From assembly GCF_000382125.1 (NCBI RefSeq), contig NZ_KB907548.1, positions 434,001 through 498,000 of the forward strand: a stretch of DNA of 64,000 nucleotides. The letters run 5' to 3'. The notes under the pieces are model-generated. The model worked only from the letters and a program-made list of their open reading frames with translations. It had not been told where the DNA came from and searched no databases. Numbering within the stretch: position 1 is the first letter of the stretch; each line of letters starts with the position of its first letter. The position numbers and the translations under genes are program-made. Shown here one piece after another: positions 46,667 to 56,364 of this stretch. This DNA comes from Eudoraea adriatica DSM 19308 (GTDB lineage Bacteria > Bacteroidota > Bacteroidia > Flavobacteriales > Flavobacteriaceae).

Positions 46667-47887
46667 ATGAACTATAAAACAATAAAAATTTCATTTGCAG
46701 CACTTGTTATAACATTTTTTCAATTTAGTGTTAATGCACAGTTGGCAGACAAAATAGCATTAACTGAAGATAATCAGCTTTTAGGTTTAGGAACACAGCA
46801 TATCTTAAAATCTGAAATCTTACAAAAAGACCGTCCAATTATTATTTCATTACCCATTGGTTATGAAAACAATAAGGATACCTATCCTGTTCTTTATCTT
46901 TTGGATGGGTTGGGGAACATAAAACATCAGGTTGGTACGGTAGAACTCTTAACCGAATCTGGAGTCATTCCCCCAATGATCATTGTGGCCATAGAAAGTT
47001 TGGATAGGGCAAAAGATTTAACGCCATCAAATGCAGGAGCAGATGCTTATGCAGGAGCTAATACAGACATACCTCAAAGTGGAGGCGCTTCTAACTTCCT
47101 TGAATTTTTGGAAAGAGAATTAATTCCATATGTAGAATCAAACTTTCGAACGCATCCGTATCGCCTTTTGGAAGGGCATTCTTTTGGAGGCTTATTTTGT
47201 ACATATGCACTGATGAATAAACCAGAACTATTCGATGCATTCATCATCCAGGCGCCCGCTTTATGGTGGAATAAAGAGGAAATGACCGGGCAAGCTAAAG
47301 AATTTTTCAAATCTAATGTCTCCCTGGATAAAGCCGTTTACTTTGGAACTGGCGGAGCAGAAGGCTGGGGGATGCGACAAGAGTTACTTCGTTATGTGGA
47401 TGTAATCAAACAAAATACCCCTAAAAACTTCCGTTGGAAGCATGAAGAAATTCCTGGTGATGAAGAACATGATGATTCTCGTTTATTACTTAATTATTAT
47501 GGATTGAAATTTGTGTTTTCCGACTTAAAGGCTTCGGAAGATTTGCAAAAGAATTATAGTGATGAAGCATTTTTAAAAGGTGAGCAGGAACTAATAGAGA
47601 AATATGGACAAAATGCCCGGAGGCCAGCCAGTGATTACGGTGGCATAATTATGGAATTGCTAAATACCGAGAATAACTTGGGAGCAATTACGGTGTATAA
47701 AAGAGCGGCCGAAGCATATCCAAAGTACATTATGTTTTTAAACACTTTAGCTACCTTATATGAGAAAACAAACCAAATAGACAAGGCAATTGAGACTTAT
47801 AAGTCGGCGATTGAAGTTTCAAATAAATTAAAACTGGGAAACGAAGAAGGTTATCAAAAAGAAATTGAAAGGTTAGAAAAAACCTAA
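46667..47887 (+). CDS. Secreted esterase (IroE/Fes-like) with C-terminal TPR
   Basis: 406 residues. Signal peptide ending NAQ. Alpha/beta hydrolase of the putative-esterase (PF00756) type: YPVLYLLDGLGN, nucleophile elbow LLEGHSFGGLF with Ser, and His in EEHDDSRLL. The C-terminal ~80 residues hold TPR units (AITVYKRAAEAYP; DKAIETYKSAIEVS). Relatives cleave siderophores or other esters. Next is the beta-lactamase-like gene after 84 bp. Confidence 0.87.
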   Translation: MNYKTIKISFAALVITFFQFSVNAQLADKIALTEDNQLLGLGTQHILKSEILQKDRPIIISLPIGYENNKDTYPVLYLLDGLGNIKHQVGTVELLTESGVIPPMIIVAIESLDRAKDLTPSNAGADAYAGANTDIPQSGGASNFLEFLERELIPYVESNFRTHPYRLLEGHSFGGLFCTYALMNKPELFDAFIIQAPALWWNKEEMTGQAKEFFKSNVSLDKAVYFGTGGAEGWGMRQELLRYVDVIKQNTPKNFRWKHEEIPGDEEHDDSRLLLNYYGLKFVFSDLKASEDLQKNYSDEAFLKGEQELIEKYGQNARRPASDYGGIIMELLNTENNLGAITVYKRAAEAYPKYIMFLNTLATLYEKTNQIDKAIETYKSAIEVSNKLKLGNEEGYQKEIERLEKT

Positions 47888-47971
47888 CAATGTATATGCA
47901 AACACAAAGCATTAAAATATACTGTGCTTCTTCATATACTAAACATTGACAAACATTAAAAACAGAATAAA

Positions 47972-50038
47972 ATGCAACTAAAAAAACTATATCTATTAAT
48001 TATACTAACAATGCTTTGCGCTCAAAACTTGTTTTCTCAGGAAACGAGTGATATTGTTATTGGAGAAAAATTAGCCAAAATCGAAACCAAAATTCAGGCA
48101 TGGAAAAAGCAAACCAAAGCCCCTGCTGTTTCTGTGGCGTTCCAGTACTACGATTTTTATTATGAAAATGCGTGGGGTTTGGCAGATATTGAAAATCAAG
48201 TCAAAGCAAAACCTGAATCTTCGTATCAAATTGCTTCAACGACAAAGCCTATGACCGCCATAGCAATTTTGAAACTTTGGGAAATGGGAAAAATCGATTT
48301 GGACGCTGAAGTACAAACGTATTATCCGTCTTTTCCGAAGAAAAAACATCCTATTACGATTCGCCAAATACTATCTCACACAGCAGGGATTTCCCATTAT
48401 CGAAGCGACAGTAAAGAGGAAAAACACATCAAAGAACCTTACTCTTCAAAAATGGCGATTGATATTTTTAAAGATTGGGAATTAATTTTTGAGCCAAACA
48501 CGGATTGGAGGTATTCGAGTTATGGCTACAACCTTTTGGGCGCGGTGATTGAAGAGGTAAGTGGTAAATCGTACGAAGATTTTTTAAAAGAACACATTTG
48601 GGTACCCGCAAACATGGAAAATACCATGATGGATGACCCGATTGCGATTGTTCCGAATCGAGTTCGAGGCTATTTTAAAAATGGAGGCAAAATCGAAAAT
48701 GGTGAATATCTGGACATTAGTAGTCGATTTGGAGCCGGCGGGGTACGTTCGACCGTTCAGGATATTGTTAAAATGGGAATTGCCTTGAAAAATGGAAAAA
48801 TTCTAAAACCTGAAACAGTTGAATTGATGCTTGAACCTATGGGCGACCAAGGTTGGAATGAATATGCGTTAGGAATTTCGGTCCGTCCTTATTTGGGCCA
48901 ACACATCATTATGCATAGTGGCGGAATGCCTCAAACCAGTTTTTTGTTTATCGCTGCGCCTGCGGATAATTTATCTTTGTCTATTGGGTCTAACCTGGGA
49001 CGGCAAGATGTAGAAAGTTTAGGGATTAGTTTGGTTCAGATCCTATCAGGAATTGACACTAAAACTGTCACCGCAAAAAAAACAGAAGATAAGTTGATGT
49101 TGGATGCCATAAACGAAGTTTATAATTTTGGGCAAGGTTATTACCAGAAAATGGGTAAATCCAAAGTTAATAATGATAAAAATTTAGCTTCAGATTTTAA
49201 GTATTTCAATCGGTACATTAATCCAAAATACATCAGTGATAAATCTAAAGAAGCTCAGGAACAAATCAGGGCTGGGCATCAAATTCAACCTGAAAAATCA
49301 TTGATTTGGGATAGAGTAGGCGGATACATGGCAAGCCAACTAAATCAAAATTACTACCAAGAAGGCGCATTAGCTTTTTTCAAGGCATATATTGGTTTGT
49401 ACAAAAAAGATAAATCCATTTCGTACCGTTTTACAAAAGGTTTTGAAAATGCTGTGGAGAAATATTATCAAGATTGGCAAGTTACCAAAGCACTGGATCC
49501 TAGCTTGACACGCTTTGATAAAAACACAGATTGGGATCAAGTACCGATTCAATTGGACAATGAATTGAAAAAGTATAGCGTATATCCTGATTTTTATGGT
49601 GATTTGATTGACTACACGTATTCAAATTTACTTTTTCAGAAAAAATATGACGAAATTTCTGAAATTACAAGCCTTGCGGATACCTATTTTTCCGAGCGTT
49701 TTTTTACTGAGTTTTTGAAGGGGTTCAAAGCATTGAGTCAAAAAGATTTGAATAAAGCAAAAACTTATTTCGCAAAAGCCAATGAAATTGAAAATCATTT
49801 AGAAAATCCGAATTGGATTGGCTCATTGATTTTACAATTAGCCCAAACCGACCCGGTAATGGCATTTAGTTTGGGCGAAGTTATGGCTACGTATAATCCA
49901 AAATCGTACGAATTTCAGATTGGTATGTCAAACTTAGCCAGAAAAATGGGTATGAGAGAAAAGTCTATTTATTATGCTCAAAAAGTTTTAGAGATAAAGC
50001 CTGATGACGAAATGGCTTTGAAACTTATAGGAAGTTAA
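47972..50038 (+). CDS. Secreted beta-lactamase-like serine hydrolase with helical repeats
   Basis: 688 residues. Signal peptide ending FSQ. Catalytic domain at ~30-375: S-x-x-K in ASTTKPMTAIAIL, Y-x-N in SSYGYNLLGAVIEEV, and HSGGMPQTSF. The C-terminal ~300 residues are helical with TPR-like units (LSQKDLNKAKTYFAKANEIE; KSIYYAQKVLEIKPDDEMA). The gene is noticeably AT-rich in codon choice, like the genes on either side. Family is serine peptidase S12-type; substrate unknown. Confidence 0.88.
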   Translation: MQLKKLYLLIILTMLCAQNLFSQETSDIVIGEKLAKIETKIQAWKKQTKAPAVSVAFQYYDFYYENAWGLADIENQVKAKPESSYQIASTTKPMTAIAILKLWEMGKIDLDAEVQTYYPSFPKKKHPITIRQILSHTAGISHYRSDSKEEKHIKEPYSSKMAIDIFKDWELIFEPNTDWRYSSYGYNLLGAVIEEVSGKSYEDFLKEHIWVPANMENTMMDDPIAIVPNRVRGYFKNGGKIENGEYLDISSRFGAGGVRSTVQDIVKMGIALKNGKILKPETVELMLEPMGDQGWNEYALGISVRPYLGQHIIMHSGGMPQTSFLFIAAPADNLSLSIGSNLGRQDVESLGISLVQILSGIDTKTVTAKKTEDKLMLDAINEVYNFGQGYYQKMGKSKVNNDKNLASDFKYFNRYINPKYISDKSKEAQEQIRAGHQIQPEKSLIWDRVGGYMASQLNQNYYQEGALAFFKAYIGLYKKDKSISYRFTKGFENAVEKYYQDWQVTKALDPSLTRFDKNTDWDQVPIQLDNELKKYSVYPDFYGDLIDYTYSNLLFQKKYDEISEITSLADTYFSERFFTEFLKGFKALSQKDLNKAKTYFAKANEIENHLENPNWIGSLILQLAQTDPVMAFSLGEVMATYNPKSYEFQIGMSNLARKMGMREKSIYYAQKVLEIKPDDEMALKLIGS

Positions 50039-50199
50039 TAGTCAATTAATAGTTAATCCATCAGGTGAGTGTTCTCAAAAGTTGCTAAAAAACTGCACTC
50101 ATCACAAACTAAAACGATCACGGCTGCTAAATGGACCCGCGTTGTGTAACTACAGGTTGTGCCTTAATAGATGTAAAATAGAAAATATAAATATCCAAT

Positions 50200-51942
50200 A
50201 TGAAAACTAATTTAATCACTACCTTAAGTATTTTCCTTTTAGTATTTCTTACTATCTCTACTGCTTTTTCTCAAGCAAGAAATATCCATGAAGAAAACCC
50301 AATTGAATACTTCAATAAAAGAACTGAAGCTCTAAGTCTTGCCAAAAATCAGAAGTGGCAAGAGTTGATTCCCATAGTGGAAAACCTCACGCAACAGTAT
50401 CAGAAAGATGGAGACCTCTTCTATATAATAGGGCTTGCTTATTATGAAACCAAGCAATATCAAAAGGCTATTACGGCACTAAAGAACACCCTTGACCTTG
50501 GTGGAACTAATTTAAGTGGAATCCCAACTGGTTCTCGTCCTTCAAATGACATTATGATAAAAATTGCCAAGGCTTATGCCTTAAATGGTGATAAATCCAG
50601 TGCTATGTTATGGTTGCAAAAAGGGTTTGCCGCACGCTATGATGAAAAACCGTTTTTAAAAGACGACCCTGCGTTTAAAGCCTTTAAACAGGATGAAGAT
50701 TATCTATCGTTATTTGGAAATGATACACAAGAAGAAATAACAAGAGAAGAAGCTTGGGCCAAAGATCTAGATTATTTAGAAAAACGCACTCTAGAACTTC
50801 ATTACAATTTACATCGCACCTTAGCCGAAACTGATTTTACCAAATCATTTTTGGAGCTAAAATCATCCATAGACTCCTTGTCCGATGAGCAGATTATTGT
50901 TGAGCTAATGAGAGTTTTCGGAGGTTTGGGCAATGGCCATAACTTAATCCTAGCAACATCTCCAAAAGTGGGTGCATTAAAAAAACTCCCTGTTCAATTT
51001 TATCAGTTTAATGATGGGGTATTTATTATTGAAGCTGATGAAAACTTCGAACAATGGATTGGCTATAAAGTAGAATCGATTGAAAACACGCCTGTTGAAG
51101 AAGTACTTCAAAAAACGAATGCAGTTAACGCCAGGGATAATGATATGCAAACACTTTGGTGGGGTTCTTATTATATGGGATTACCTGATGTATTAGAGAG
51201 TTTAGGAATTATTAAGAAGGCGAGCCAAGTAACAATAACTTTAAGTGATAAAAAAGGAAAGTCTCAAAAAGTAACAATGAATCCTATTAGTTGGAATTTT
51301 GACACCCTAAATATACCAAAGCTAAAAATTGAACCACAGCCCTTATTCTTATCAAAAATGGATGATCCATATTGGTTTAAATTATTGCCAGAATATAGCA
51401 CTATCTATATTCAATTTAATGTAGTCACACAGAAAGAAGAGAAGTCTATAGAGGATTTTAACATGGAAATACGTACACAGATAGCTCAAAATAAAACGGG
51501 AAATTTAATTTTAGATTTGAGACACAACCACGGTGGAGACGGTTCTTTATTACCACCAATGCTAAAAACCATTATGAATTTTGAATTTAAGAATCCAAAT
51601 GGAAAAATTTTTGTGATTATGGGACGGGGAACCTTTTCTGCAGGGCAAAACCTTTTAACGGACATCACGAGTTTTACAAATGCAATTCTGGTGGGCGAAC
51701 CCAGTGGCTCAAAGCCCAACCATATTGGAGATGCGGGATGGTTTCAATTACCATATTCAGGATTAAAGGGAATAGTTTCCACACAATTTCATCAAACATC
51801 AACAGCAGAAGATTTTCGTAAATGGATTGCACCACATATCCCAGTTACTTTATCTTCAACAGATTATTTCGAGGGGAATGATAATGCATTGGATACTATA
51901 TTTGAAGTAATAAAAACTACTGAATTTAGAAATAAGAACTAG
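50200..51942 (+). CDS. Secreted TPR plus S41-like peptidase
   Basis: 580 residues. Signal peptide ending FSQ. TPR-type helices at ~30-160 (LFYIIGLAYYETKQYQKAIT). The C-terminal half resembles S41 C-terminal-processing peptidases: LILDLRHNHGGDGSLLPPM, the nucleophile-type GRGTFSAGQNLL and the lysine-type EPSGSKPNHIG, so Ser and Lys are present. No PDZ domain is obvious. Last gene of the hydrolase run; separated from the preceding gene by 161 bp. Confidence 0.83.
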   Translation: MKTNLITTLSIFLLVFLTISTAFSQARNIHEENPIEYFNKRTEALSLAKNQKWQELIPIVENLTQQYQKDGDLFYIIGLAYYETKQYQKAITALKNTLDLGGTNLSGIPTGSRPSNDIMIKIAKAYALNGDKSSAMLWLQKGFAARYDEKPFLKDDPAFKAFKQDEDYLSLFGNDTQEEITREEAWAKDLDYLEKRTLELHYNLHRTLAETDFTKSFLELKSSIDSLSDEQIIVELMRVFGGLGNGHNLILATSPKVGALKKLPVQFYQFNDGVFIIEADENFEQWIGYKVESIENTPVEEVLQKTNAVNARDNDMQTLWWGSYYMGLPDVLESLGIIKKASQVTITLSDKKGKSQKVTMNPISWNFDTLNIPKLKIEPQPLFLSKMDDPYWFKLLPEYSTIYIQFNVVTQKEEKSIEDFNMEIRTQIAQNKTGNLILDLRHNHGGDGSLLPPMLKTIMNFEFKNPNGKIFVIMGRGTFSAGQNLLTDITSFTNAILVGEPSGSKPNHIGDAGWFQLPYSGLKGIVSTQFHQTSTAEDFRKWIAPHIPVTLSSTDYFEGNDNALDTIFEVIKTTEFRNKN

Positions 51943-52045
51943 GCATGAAAATGTATACAACATATTTAAATGCCCATATAAAGGCCTTTCAAAAAAGATG
52001 ATCTAATTAAATGATATAAAACCTATTTTTAACCAAAATGAATCT

Positions 52046-52126
52046 ATGATGAACAAGTTAAAACTATTAACTGTAATAAGGTTTTTGCTACTTGGATTTG
52101 CGTTTAAAGAATCTGATAAGCCTTAA
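52046..52126 (+). pseudogene. Signal-peptide-like stub
   Basis: 26 codons (MMNKLKLLTVIRFLLLGFAF then KESDKP and stop). Looks like the first part of a secreted protein gene cut off by the repeat that follows 17 bp later. Function not inferable. Confidence 0.35.
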
Positions 52127-52142
52127 AGCGAATCTAAAAATG

Positions 52143-52172
52143 CCCCCTCGCTGGCGCGAGCGTCACGCTCAT
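52143..52172. repeat. REP-like palindrome (1)
   Basis: Head GCTGGCGC, then GAGCG-TCA-CGCTC. The same module is at 59106 (degenerate), 59881, 60088, 60116 and 61633. Pattern typical of REP sequences moved by RAYT transposases; no such gene is in the window. Confidence 0.7.
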
Positions 52173-52270
52173 CACCTTAAAGCTGTCAAAAACATTTTGG
52201 TTTTAAAAACGTCCTTCATACCCAAATGCATTCCTTTATTAAATCTTTTGAGTATGGTTTCCGTTAAAAC
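52172..52270 (-). pseudogene. C-terminal protein fragment next to REP (copy 1)
   Basis: Minus-strand reading ends ...TETILKRFNKGMHLGMKDV, then a further frame to a TGA. It aligns with the fragment at 60176-60289 (ETVLKIDNKGLHLGMMDL). Both end beside a REP-like palindrome. I cannot name the parent protein. Confidence 0.4.
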
Positions 52271-52285
52271 CGCTGGAACCAAAGA

Positions 52286-52645
52286 TCAGGGATTATTGAT
52301 CTTTTCGTTAGCCTCCCGTAATCTGTTCGACATTTTTTCCAGCAACCTGTATGCCAGGGAAGAGTCCCGGTTTATGGACTTAAAGAAATTACGCTTGTCA
52401 ATTGTGAGTATCCTGACCTCTCCGGCAGCCCGAACAGTACATGAGCGCACATCGTCTTCAAAAAGGCCCATTTCTCCAAAGAATTCGGATTCACCAAGTT
52501 CCGCTACTTTTTTGTCGCCTTCAGGCGTTTCATGTATCACATCTACCCTGCCCTCCTGGATTACATAAAGGCATTTCCCCTTGTCTCCTTGTTTAACAAT
52601 GATTTCTCCGTCCTTATAAAGTTTGCCGATCTTCTTGCTTTTCAT
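52286..52645 (-). CDS. Cyclic-nucleotide-binding domain protein
   Basis: 119 residues, a single CNB domain without helix-turn-helix. The phosphate-binding cassette is SEFFGEMGLFEDDVRSCTV: Gly-Glu and the Arg that contact the cyclic phosphate are present. Its start overlaps the 3' end of the upstream flavoprotein gene by 32 bp, so the two are translationally coupled. It may regulate its partner in response to cAMP or cGMP. A cyclase is encoded at 26863. Confidence 0.9.
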   Translation of the reverse strand: MKSKKIGKLYKDGEIIVKQGDKGKCLYVIQEGRVDVIHETPEGDKKVAELGESEFFGEMGLFEDDVRSCTVRAAGEVRILTIDKRNFFKSINRDSSLAYRLLEKMSNRLREANEKINNP

Positions 52646-53999
52646 GACTGTGGCGATTAATTACTGATATGTTCGATACTAAAGTACTTTTGGCAAGTTC
52701 AAAGAGAAGACCGGGGTGTAGGAAGCGCCTGAGGATATTTCTGTAGCCGGCGCTGCCGGTGAATGTGTCCCAAAGAGCAGAACTCATCCTGAGGGCCGAA
52801 TGCTCAAGTGCTTGTTCTTTTCCAACCATGCCCAGCAACCCTCTTTTCAAAATAGTAGATTTTTGAATGATCCTTGTGACCCAGAAGATCAATTTTCCAA
52901 TCCGGTTATCCTTGTCGAGGTCGCTGCATTTGGGTTTATAATATTTTTCAAAGTGACTTTCACTGATCCCTTCAAAAATAACGGTACTCGCGGCGGCTTT
53001 TGCCGTAATAAAGGCGGCTCCTATTCCATTTTTGTATAATTTGGAAGAGGCCGAGTCACCGATCAGCACCACCCTATCGGCATAAGGATGATTGCCTTGT
53101 TTTATGTTGATATAGGGATAGCACTGGCAAGGCAAGGCCTTTTTTACCGGAAAATCTTCGGGGAAACAAGACCTTACCGCTTTGGAACTGATAAAATTCT
53201 GCACGATATCTTTGTCTATGTCCTTGCCCAACAACACAAGGGTTACATAATTGTATTTGGGAATCAGTGCTCCAAAGGTAATTTGCGGCAGATCCAACAG
53301 GAAAACATGCATGGAACTTCCCAGTTTTTTCTCTATATCGCGAGGCTTCATTAAAAATTCGCTGATGTAAGCACGGGTAACTTCCGGCAGCGAATAGGAA
53401 GGACAAATACCTTTAAAAAGTTCTAAAGCTTTAGGATTGAGTCCGACAGCTCCAACTACCAGATCATACTTCCGTAAAGGTGATTTAGAACACCCCACCA
53501 TCACTCCTTCCTCCGTTCTTTCCAGGAGGGTTACCTTTTCAAGAATAAGCCTGGCCCCGTTCTCCTGGCATAGACCCAACAGGTAATTGTCAAACCCTTT
53601 CAGACTATTGTCCAGGCAACCTCTTGGCCCGCATCCCCTAAACACTGATGCGATACGACGTTCATCAGTTGGGGCATGGATCTTCCTTGTCCCCTGCTCG
53701 GTATGCATAGTATAGGTTTTGATTCCACGTTGTATAATATCTGAAGGGATCACCAAGCCATCTGTGGCCAATTCCTGAACCAAGGATTCTGATATAATTC
53801 CTCCGCAGTGATTGCACCCGGAAGAACCTACCTTCGTGAAATCCTTGGCTTCAAAAATATCTAGTTCAAGTTCAAGGTCAAATCTTCTGGCGTACTCCAG
53901 TACATAGTAGCTAAAAAAGCTTCCGGCAGGCCCACCCCCAATAACGGCAATACGGGAGCCATCTGTCAATTCCATATCCTGCGCAGTTATAAAAGACAT
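52614..53999 (-). CDS. Geranylgeranyl-reductase-type FAD oxidoreductase
   Basis: About 461 residues from ATG 53999; the frame opens at 54080 but MSFITAQDMELTDGSRIAVI gives the FAD motif at a normal place. GGGPAGSFFS is the dinucleotide loop, GDSASSKLYKNGIGAAF the second FAD motif. GSSGCNHCGGIISE is an unusual double-cysteine segment near the front. Relatives saturate isoprenoid chains or act as carotenoid-side flavoenzymes. The cyclic-nucleotide-binding gene follows with overlap. Confidence 0.85.
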   Translation of the reverse strand: MSFITAQDMELTDGSRIAVIGGGPAGSFFSYYVLEYARRFDLELELDIFEAKDFTKVGSSGCNHCGGIISESLVQELATDGLVIPSDIIQRGIKTYTMHTEQGTRKIHAPTDERRIASVFRGCGPRGCLDNSLKGFDNYLLGLCQENGARLILEKVTLLERTEEGVMVGCSKSPLRKYDLVVGAVGLNPKALELFKGICPSYSLPEVTRAYISEFLMKPRDIEKKLGSSMHVFLLDLPQITFGALIPKYNYVTLVLLGKDIDKDIVQNFISSKAVRSCFPEDFPVKKALPCQCYPYINIKQGNHPYADRVVLIGDSASSKLYKNGIGAAFITAKAAASTVIFEGISESHFEKYYKPKCSDLDKDNRIGKLIFWVTRIIQKSTILKRGLLGMVGKEQALEHSALRMSSALWDTFTGSAGYRNILRRFLHPGLLFELAKSTLVSNISVINRHSHEKQEDRQTL

Positions 54000-54196
54000 A
54001 ATAGTTGCTGTTAGAAATGATTTGGGCGAGTCGAATATGAAGTATTTCAAATATGGTATGCGACCGCAGCCTAAATCCATTTAACCCCGTAAATTAAAAG
54101 TAAGTCCTTAAACTTTAACAGAATATGATATTTATCATCAAAGTTGTTCGTTGCTCCGGACTGCTTCTTTAGGTAATTAGAATGATAAAGCTAAGC

Positions 54197-54252
54197 ATGA
54201 GGTTAGAAGTATGAGGTTGGAGGTTGGAGGTTCGAGGTTGGAGGTTAAAAGT
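54197..54252. repeat. Purine-rich low-complexity array
   Basis: Units such as GAGGTT, GGAGGTT, GAAGTAT and CGAGGTT repeat imperfectly for about 56 bases between the flavoprotein and DUF885 genes. Related to the arrays at 38941, 59914, 61666 and 62159. Confidence 0.65.
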
Positions 54253-54271
54253 TCTTATTTCTCACATATAA

Positions 54272-55930
54272 TTATTTTGACTCCATAATTACTTCCAAAT
54301 TTTCATTAGAGCCTGTCATTTCCCAATGCCCTAAAGAGACAGGTATGTTCCCAATACTATTTAAGGTATCAAAAAAGTCTTTAAGTACAAATGGTTTTCC
54401 CTCCTGCTCCAAGCGTTTGGCATAGGCCGCCATGGCATTTTCCAAAAGATACTTTCCTGTAATATAACTGGTGCCGTATCCCGGTTGTCGAAGGTATAGA
54501 TGCTGTTCAAAAATTAGTAACTCCTTTTCCGTTTTCATCCATCCCCTGGGCGTATACTCCGAGTGTATTGCTCCGGCCTCCTCCATCGTCATTTCATTGG
54601 CCTGAGCATATAGCGACCCCAATCCCCTTGCAGCCCTTTGAGCAATCATTATATAAACTATTTCTCTGGTCCTTGGACTATCGCTATAAAGGCCGGCTTG
54701 CATAAACATTTCCTCAACAGCTGTAGCAGTGCCTTCATTTCTGGAATCAAAAATATTATATAATAACGGACCGCGGCGTATTTCACTGTTATGAGGTTCA
54801 AACTCCATTCTTGCCAATTCAAACCAATGATAAAAATGCGAATACAAAGGCCTGGGGTCATAATGCTCTCCTATCAGGAAAAAGTTTCGTTTCTCCCTGG
54901 GAACATATTCACCAAGATGTTCTCGCAAGGCAGGTTCAAAATATGGCTTTACCGTTACTATCTCCTGCTCATCTAAAAAATTTATCAGGCTATTTGCAGC
55001 ATCGTCTGCAAGCTTTACATAAGCCTCCGGAGAGTTGGCATCTTCTAATGCCGGTAAATCTCTATTCTTATGTTCTTCCAATTTTAAGGAATTCCAGGCC
55101 CTTGCCAGCTCTCTTTTTAAAATCATGACCTCATCTTCCCAGGTCAAAGGAACAAGGTGTACATTTTGAAGGTACCATGTGTAATTTTCCTTACCAATTC
55201 CTGAAGGTCCGGTTTTAGAACCCGACTGGTCCTTTAACCACAATGCGAAGTTATCTGTAGAAACAATGGCCCTGTTTATGGCAGTTACTATTTCCTTATC
55301 GCCTTTTAATTCCTCTTTTTCCTTAAATTCTTTTAGGACTCTACTTTGTTCTTCTATATCTCTGATACCCGTAATCCACAAATCCTTTGCATTACCGGTC
55401 AGGTTCTTCATGGCCTGTTCATTTAAACGAGGGATTACATTAAGATCTTCAATCAGGCGTGTTCGCTCACTTTCGGATAAAGGATGGCTGTATGTCCATA
55501 ATTCTGTGGTTCTATGATGTGTGGGGCCCTCATGTGCCGGAACATCGCTTTTGGAAGTCCAAACTGATTTATAAAAGGCAGGGTCCCGTTCCCATGGCCT
55601 AAGCACTCTATAATTAAAATCATAGCCATTCATTTCGGCCCATACTATCATCCAATCAACCTGTTTGGGAACAGACCAGGAAGTAGTATCTATGGCTAGC
55701 AGCTCGGTTCTTAATAAATTAAACTGGGGGTGTCTTTTCTCAAAACCAGAGCGCGAATAATCCGGGACCCCATTAGATTGTAGTGGGTTTTCAAATGACC
55801 TCCATTTTTTAAAAAGACTTACTAAGGCCTCATATTTATTAGTGTTGTATTCTTTTTGTACAGGTGCCTTTTCCTGTAAACAGCTTACAAACAAGATTGA
55901 GCTAATAATAACTAAAGTAAAATATTTCAT
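54272..55930 (-). CDS. DUF885-family lipoprotein
   Basis: 552 residues. Lipobox LFVSC. A long helical protein with conserved features of the DUF885 group: [20 protein letters not shown] and [13 protein letters not shown] near the C-terminus, and [11 protein letters not shown]. Some DUF885 members carry a HExxH metal site (peptidase-like); here the equivalent region [15 protein letters not shown] has E-E but no HExxH, so a metallopeptidase role is doubtful. Outer-membrane or periplasmic location likely. Confidence 0.82.
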   Translation of the reverse strand: MKYFTLVIISSILFVSCLQEKAPVQKEYNTNKYEALVSLFKKWRSFENPLQSNGVPDYSRSGFEKRHPQFNLLRTELLAIDTTSWSVPKQVDWMIVWAEMNGYDFNYRVLRPWERDPAFYKSVWTSKSDVPAHEGPTHHRTTELWTYSHPLSESERTRLIEDLNVIPRLNEQAMKNLTGNAKDLWITGIRDIEEQSRVLKEFKEKEELKGDKEIVTAINRAIVSTDNFALWLKDQSGSKTGPSGIGKENYTWYLQNVHLVPLTWEDEVMILKRELARAWNSLKLEEHKNRDLPALEDANSPEAYVKLADDAANSLINFLDEQEIVTVKPYFEPALREHLGEYVPREKRNFFLIGEHYDPRPLYSHFYHWFELARMEFEPHNSEIRRGPLLYNIFDSRNEGTATAVEEMFMQAGLYSDSPRTREIVYIMIAQRAARGLGSLYAQANEMTMEEAGAIHSEYTPRGWMKTEKELLIFEQHLYLRQPGYGTSYITGKYLLENAMAAYAKRLEQEGKPFVLKDFFDTLNSIGNIPVSLGHWEMTGSNENLEVIMESK

Positions 55931-56364
55931 ATTGGCCTTGTATTTTTAATTCCTAAATATATGAATTCCCTTTACTCCCGGAAAACTCTTGTTAGCGGGA
56001 ATGTTACGAAACCAGGCCGCTCAAATTAAATTCCAAAATATCAACTCCAAATTCCAGTACGGATAGTAGCAATCCGTTCTTTTTCTATTTGGGATTTACC
56101 ATTTGTAGTTACTGCTACTGGCGCAGCCTTTGAAGGGCAACCTCTGATATGCTCTTCAATGCGGGGGTAAAAGCGTTAAGTAAAATCACACAAATCTAAA
56201 GTCTGATACAATAATTGACTTAGGCAGCCTAACCGATTACTTACGCTATTTTGAAGCCATTCGATTTTAATGGAATATTTATATCCTATTCTCCGTAAAA
56301 CTTCTAAATTTGGAAACCGTTAACAAGAATCAAAAAGAACAACTTCATCATTTATAATCCCTAT
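55931..56364. other. Intergenic stretch with dispersed repeat
   Basis: 434 bases. Contains the TAAATTCCAAAATA element (56023-56108) and, at 56305-56312, TAAATTTG, a match to the flavobacterial -7 consensus 53 bp before the M20 peptidase. No ORF supported. Confidence 0.5.
56023..56108. repeat. Dispersed TAAATTCC element (copy 1)
   Basis: Starts TAAATTCCAAAATA, then CCAAATTCCA, and ends TTTGGGATTT. A second copy with the same order of blocks is at 62221. The blocks CCAAATTCC and GGGATTT can pair partly, giving a weak hairpin. Confidence 0.6.

Larger units (their letters stand above)
51943..52285. other. Relic-rich gap
   Basis: 343 bases between the S41-like gene and the cyclic-nucleotide-binding protein. 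It contains a truncated small ORF (52046-52126), a REP-like palindrome (52143) and a C-terminal fragment (52172-52270) that has a relative at 60176. No intact gene. Confidence 0.6.

Noticed and set aside
37519-50038. Beta-lactamase resistance genes
   Set aside because: Both S12-like proteins lack the classic K-T-G and carry HHGG/HSGG; they fit peptidase or esterase branches, so I do not call them resistance genes.
54181-54271. tRNA-like GGTTCGAGG string in the purine array
   Set aside because: No cloverleaf arms, anticodon stem or acceptor pairing around it.
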